Shown here: piece after piece, positions 62,074-64,000 of the stretch
How positions within the stretch are numbered: the stretch's first letter is position 1
Layout: the number at the start of each line of letters is the position of its first letter
Assembly: GCA_016234595.1 (NCBI GenBank)
Contig: JACRBG010000016.1
Span: 42,680-106,679 of the forward strand
DNA from: Chloroflexota bacterium
Lineage (GTDB): Bacteria; Chloroflexota; Anaerolineae; Aggregatilineales; J027
Reading direction: 5' to 3'
Length of the DNA: 64,000 nt
The notes under the pieces: generated by a model
What the model saw: only the letters and a program-made list of their open reading frames with translations
The model's database searches: none
Told to the model about the DNA's origin: nothing
Made by a program: the position numbers and the translations under genes

Positions 62074-62117
62074 TTGAAAATTATCCTTGCGTTACTTCTT
62101 GATTTTTATCAACATGA

Positions 62118-62185
62118 GGCGGGTCTTGGTAACCCGCCCGAACGTTAGCTGCTCAATTTTATGCGGAGAGATTTTCTCCACGCAT
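62118..62185 (-). other. Two hairpins between nusG and rplK
   Basis: GGCGGGT/ACCCGCC (62118-62138) and a bulged stem with ATGCG and GAGA arms (62161-62185). They form the rplK leader. In many bacteria L1 binds the rplK-rplA leader to repress it; whether these are such a site cannot be told by eye. The second follows the nusG stop by 8 bp and may also stabilise that mRNA. Confidence 0.4.
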
Positions 62186-62193
62186 ACATCCGG

Positions 62194-62931
62194 CTAGACT
62201 TTTTCGACTTGTAAGAAGTCTAGTTCGACAGGCGTATCACGTCCAAAGAAGGATACCATGACCCGAACTTTGGATTTTTCTTGGTCAATGTCGCTGACGA
62301 CACCGACAAATTCGTTGAATGGCCCATCAATGATACGCACCTTTTGACCAGTTTTGTAGGTCACTTTAATCTTAGGTGTATCAGCCTCCATGCGACGCAT
62401 AATCTGGCTGACTTCTTCAGGACGGAGTGGGGTTGGATCATTACCCATTCCCACAAAGCCTGTCACCCCGGGGGTGTTACGCACCACATACCACGAATCT
62501 TCGTCCATAATCATCTGGACAAGGATATAGCCGGGGAAAACACGGCGCTCGACAGTACGGCGTTTGCCTTCTTTGACTTCGATTTCTTCTTCGGTAGGAA
62601 CCACCACGTCAAAAATCTTGTCTTGCATCCCCATTGTTTCGATACGCTGTTCAATGGCGTGGCAGACTTTATTTTCTTGACCTGAATAGCAATGAACGAC
62701 ATACCAGTGTTTGCCGCCCATGTCACCGCTATCGTCACCGAGGTCGAATTTAATTTCGTCCCCTAGTGCAATTGCAATGTCATTACCAATACGCTTGCCA
62801 CGTTCACTGGGCAGAATATCTTCTTTTAGACGGGGATCTTCATCCGCTTCGTCGTCTTCGTCATCCATGTAAATAGGTTCTGGATCGAAGTCGAACTCGT
62901 CATCAAATTGCTCTTGACGTTTCTTGGTCAC
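62194..62931 (-). CDS. nusG: Transcription termination/antitermination factor NusG
   Basis: 245 residues from GTG 62931. The NGN domain begins about residue 75 (HWYVVHCYSGQENKVCHAIE, FPGYILVQMIMDEDSWYVVR) and the KOW domain is at the C-terminus (GQKVRIIDGPFNEFVGVVSD). Compared with E. coli NusG (181 residues) it has an acidic N-terminal extension of about 70 residues (DEFDFDPEPIYMDDEDDEAD). It binds RNA polymerase and couples it to ribosomes or Rho. Confidence 0.96.
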   Translation of the reverse strand: MTKKRQEQFDDEFDFDPEPIYMDDEDDEADEDPRLKEDILPSERGKRIGNDIAIALGDEIKFDLGDDSGDMGGKHWYVVHCYSGQENKVCHAIEQRIETMGMQDKIFDVVVPTEEEIEVKEGKRRTVERRVFPGYILVQMIMDEDSWYVVRNTPGVTGFVGMGNDPTPLRPEEVSQIMRRMEADTPKIKVTYKTGQKVRIIDGPFNEFVGVVSDIDQEKSKVRVMVSFFGRDTPVELDFLQVEKV

Positions 62932-62962
62932 GACCTAAGCCTTTTTACTAATCCGGCTTGTG

Positions 62963-63559
62963 CTAATAAGGTAATGCTTCATCTTCACGATAAAACAGAT
63001 ACCAACTGGCGATGCCAAGAAGTACTACAAATACGGCTGCCACCCCGAGGAAGCCACCTTCATTGTTAAGTAGTTCGGTGTGCATCCACCATGAGTAAAA
63101 AATATCCAAACCGCCGAGAGCCAGCGAGAACCCTACTGTGACACTTAAAACAATTCGGGTCAGGCGAATGGTTTCTTCACGAGTAGGCCATGTTACCTTT
63201 TGCATTTCCGTATAAACATTACGGAAATAAGTCACAAGGCTACCAATAACCGGCAAAGATTCAATACGATTGCCAGTCGTTGCAACACCTTTGGCGTCAC
63301 GGCGGCTGGGAGTTGGGCGATTTTTCTTTTCAGTAGTAGCCGGGCCGGGAGCAACTGTCTCAAAAGCCTCGCCACGATTACGCTTGCGGCGGGCACGGCT
63401 GTCAGAAACTACTACCTGTGAACCAGACGGTATACTATCGTCGTCCGACTCATCCTCGTATTCTTCTTCGTCGTATTCTTCGCCCTCTAATTCGTCGTAA
63501 TTGTCATCCAATTCCTCTTCACCGAGGACATCATTTTTGCGGGCGTTCACTTTCGACAC
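62963..63559 (-). CDS. secE: Preprotein translocase subunit SecE, extended form
   Basis: 198 residues from GTG 63559, with GAGGAG upstream. The core is VTYFRNVYTEMQKVTWPTRE followed by a membrane helix (RIVLSVTVGFSLALGGLDIF), as in all SecE. It is extended twice: about 100 acidic/basic residues at the N-terminus, and a second hydrophobic helix at the C-terminus (FLGVAAVFVVLLGIASWYLF), which single-helix SecE lacks. It is a subunit of the SecYEG channel. It stands between tRNA-Trp and nusG as usual. Confidence 0.92.
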   Translation of the reverse strand: MSKVNARKNDVLGEEELDDNYDELEGEEYDEEEYEDESDDDSIPSGSQVVVSDSRARRKRNRGEAFETVAPGPATTEKKNRPTPSRRDAKGVATTGNRIESLPVIGSLVTYFRNVYTEMQKVTWPTREETIRLTRIVLSVTVGFSLALGGLDIFYSWWMHTELLNNEGGFLGVAAVFVVLLGIASWYLFYREDEALPY

Positions 63560-63599
63560 TGCGCGTACTCCTCAAAAATTAGTAAATTCGACATACTAA

Positions 63600-63624
63600 G
63601 ACACCGCCTTTAGGGGGCGGTGTC
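63600..63624 (-). other. Hairpin between tRNA-Trp and secE
   Basis: GACACCGCC and GGCGGTGTC with a 7-nt loop. It is very stable but has no T run after it. It probably marks the 3' boundary or processing site of the tRNA transcript, or weakens read-through into secE. Confidence 0.55.
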
Positions 63625-63646
63625 CGCGAAATTCACATGAATTGGC

Positions 63647-63718
63647 AGGGGAGGAGGGCCTCGAACCCCCAACCGACGGTTTTGGAGACCGTTACTCTGC
63701 CAATTGAGCTACTCCCCT
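63647..63718 (-). tRNA. trnW: tRNA-Trp (CCA anticodon)
   Basis: 72 nt folding as a cloverleaf. The acceptor arms AGGGGAG/CTCCCCT are perfect. The D arm holds AATTGGCA, the anticodon stem is ACGGT/ACCGT with loop CTCCAAA (anticodon CCA), and the T loop is TTCGAGG with one G-T pair in the stem. The CCA end is not encoded. It is the copy nearer secE. Confidence 0.95.
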
Positions 63719-63742
63719 AGTTACAATCTGAAGAATTTCTGC

Positions 63743-63814
63743 ACGGGTGCAGGGATTCGAACCCCGAACCAACGGTTTTGGAGACCGCTACTCTGCCAAT
63801 TGAGCTACACCCGT
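63743..63814 (-). tRNA. trnW: tRNA-Trp (CCA anticodon), second copy
   Basis: 72 nt. The acceptor arms ACGGGTG/CACCCGT differ from those of the first copy, but the D arm and the anticodon loop CTCCAAA (anticodon CCA) are the same. The T loop is TTCGAAT. It lies 44 bp after the tuf stop and 24 bp before the other tRNA-Trp. The variable acceptor and T stems show that it is not a simple recent duplicate. Confidence 0.95.
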
Positions 63815-63858
63815 TTATCAGGGGTATTGCTACCCCTGAGTGCTGTCTGATTGAGAGA

Positions 63859-64000
63859 TTATTTAATAATCTCGGTGATGACACCTGCGCCGACGGTGAG
63901 ACCACCTTCACGAATGGCGAACTTGGAGCCTTGTTCGAGCGCGATGGGCTTTTCCAAGGTGACAATCAAGTTGACATTGTCCCCGGGTAACACCATTTCC
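63859..64000 (-). CDS. tuf: Elongation factor Tu, C-terminal part
   Basis: The last 47 codons are in the window and encode [30 protein letters not shown] and [12 protein letters not shown], the conserved EF-Tu domain 3 end. The gene runs on beyond the right edge. Its position upstream of tRNA-Trp, secE and nusG is conserved in many bacteria. Confidence 0.97.
   Translation of the reverse strand, partial: EMVLPGDNVNLIVTLEKPIALEQGSKFAIREGGLTVGAGVITEIIK

Overview
The window looks like a chromosomal segment of a free-living bacterium of the phylum Chloroflexota (probably Anaerolineae or a close relative). This is inferred from moderate GC, many secreted proteins with Sec signals but no lipobox, sugar ABC importers without a dedicated ATPase gene, Ser/Thr kinase-TPR and WD40 proteins, and the conserved block tuf / tRNA-Trp / secE / nusG / rplK / rplA at the right end. 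No phage, IS element or CRISPR array is visible. About 45 protein genes, two tRNAs and one riboswitch can be supported.

Left part (1-19 kb): the end of a DprE1-like FAD oxidase gene and a Ser/Thr kinase-TPR gene are followed by a beta-mannan utilisation operon, read right to left. It contains a solute-binding protein, two permeases, a GH130 phosphorylase, a secreted DUF5060/GH5-like enzyme, a GH42-like enzyme, a GH2 beta-mannosidase and a large secreted GH5-like enzyme with a discoidin domain and three near-identical C-terminal repeats. A LacI-type regulator lies just upstream. Terminators follow the binding-protein gene and the last gene.

Middle (19-43.5 kb): first comes a BMP-type (nucleoside-like) ABC importer with a two-gene xanthine dehydrogenase-family enzyme. 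A MetE-core-like methyltransferase and an unrecognised Cys/His protein follow on the other strand. Next are two divergent operons around a GntR/FCD regulator and a perfect 22-bp palindrome. The left-going one encodes a lyase, a fuconolactonase-like amidohydrolase, a Gfo/Idh dehydrogenase and an SDR. The right-going one encodes a sugar-type ABC importer, a VOC protein, a tautomerase, L-rhamnose mutarotase, a 2-oxoacid dehydrogenase E2-E1alpha-E1beta set and a thioredoxin. The likely role is uptake and oxidation of a (deoxy)sugar or sugar acid; the substrate is not settled.

Right part (43.5-64 kb): lspA and ileS form the end of a leftward gene string that begins with a classical transcriptional T-box riboswitch at about 51.0-51.3 kb, 3.7 kb upstream of ileS. 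Between them lie a GNAT acetyltransferase, two membrane TPR proteins and two unknown membrane-anchored proteins. Divergent from the T-box is a 1396-residue protein with two nucleotide-cyclase-like domains that lack the metal-binding Asp, a STAND-like ATPase with an altered Walker A, and TPRs. Then come a small membrane protein, a phosphodiesterase-like enzyme, a WD40 gene broken by one frameshift, a secreted unknown protein and the ribosomal/secretion block with two tandem tRNA-Trp genes.
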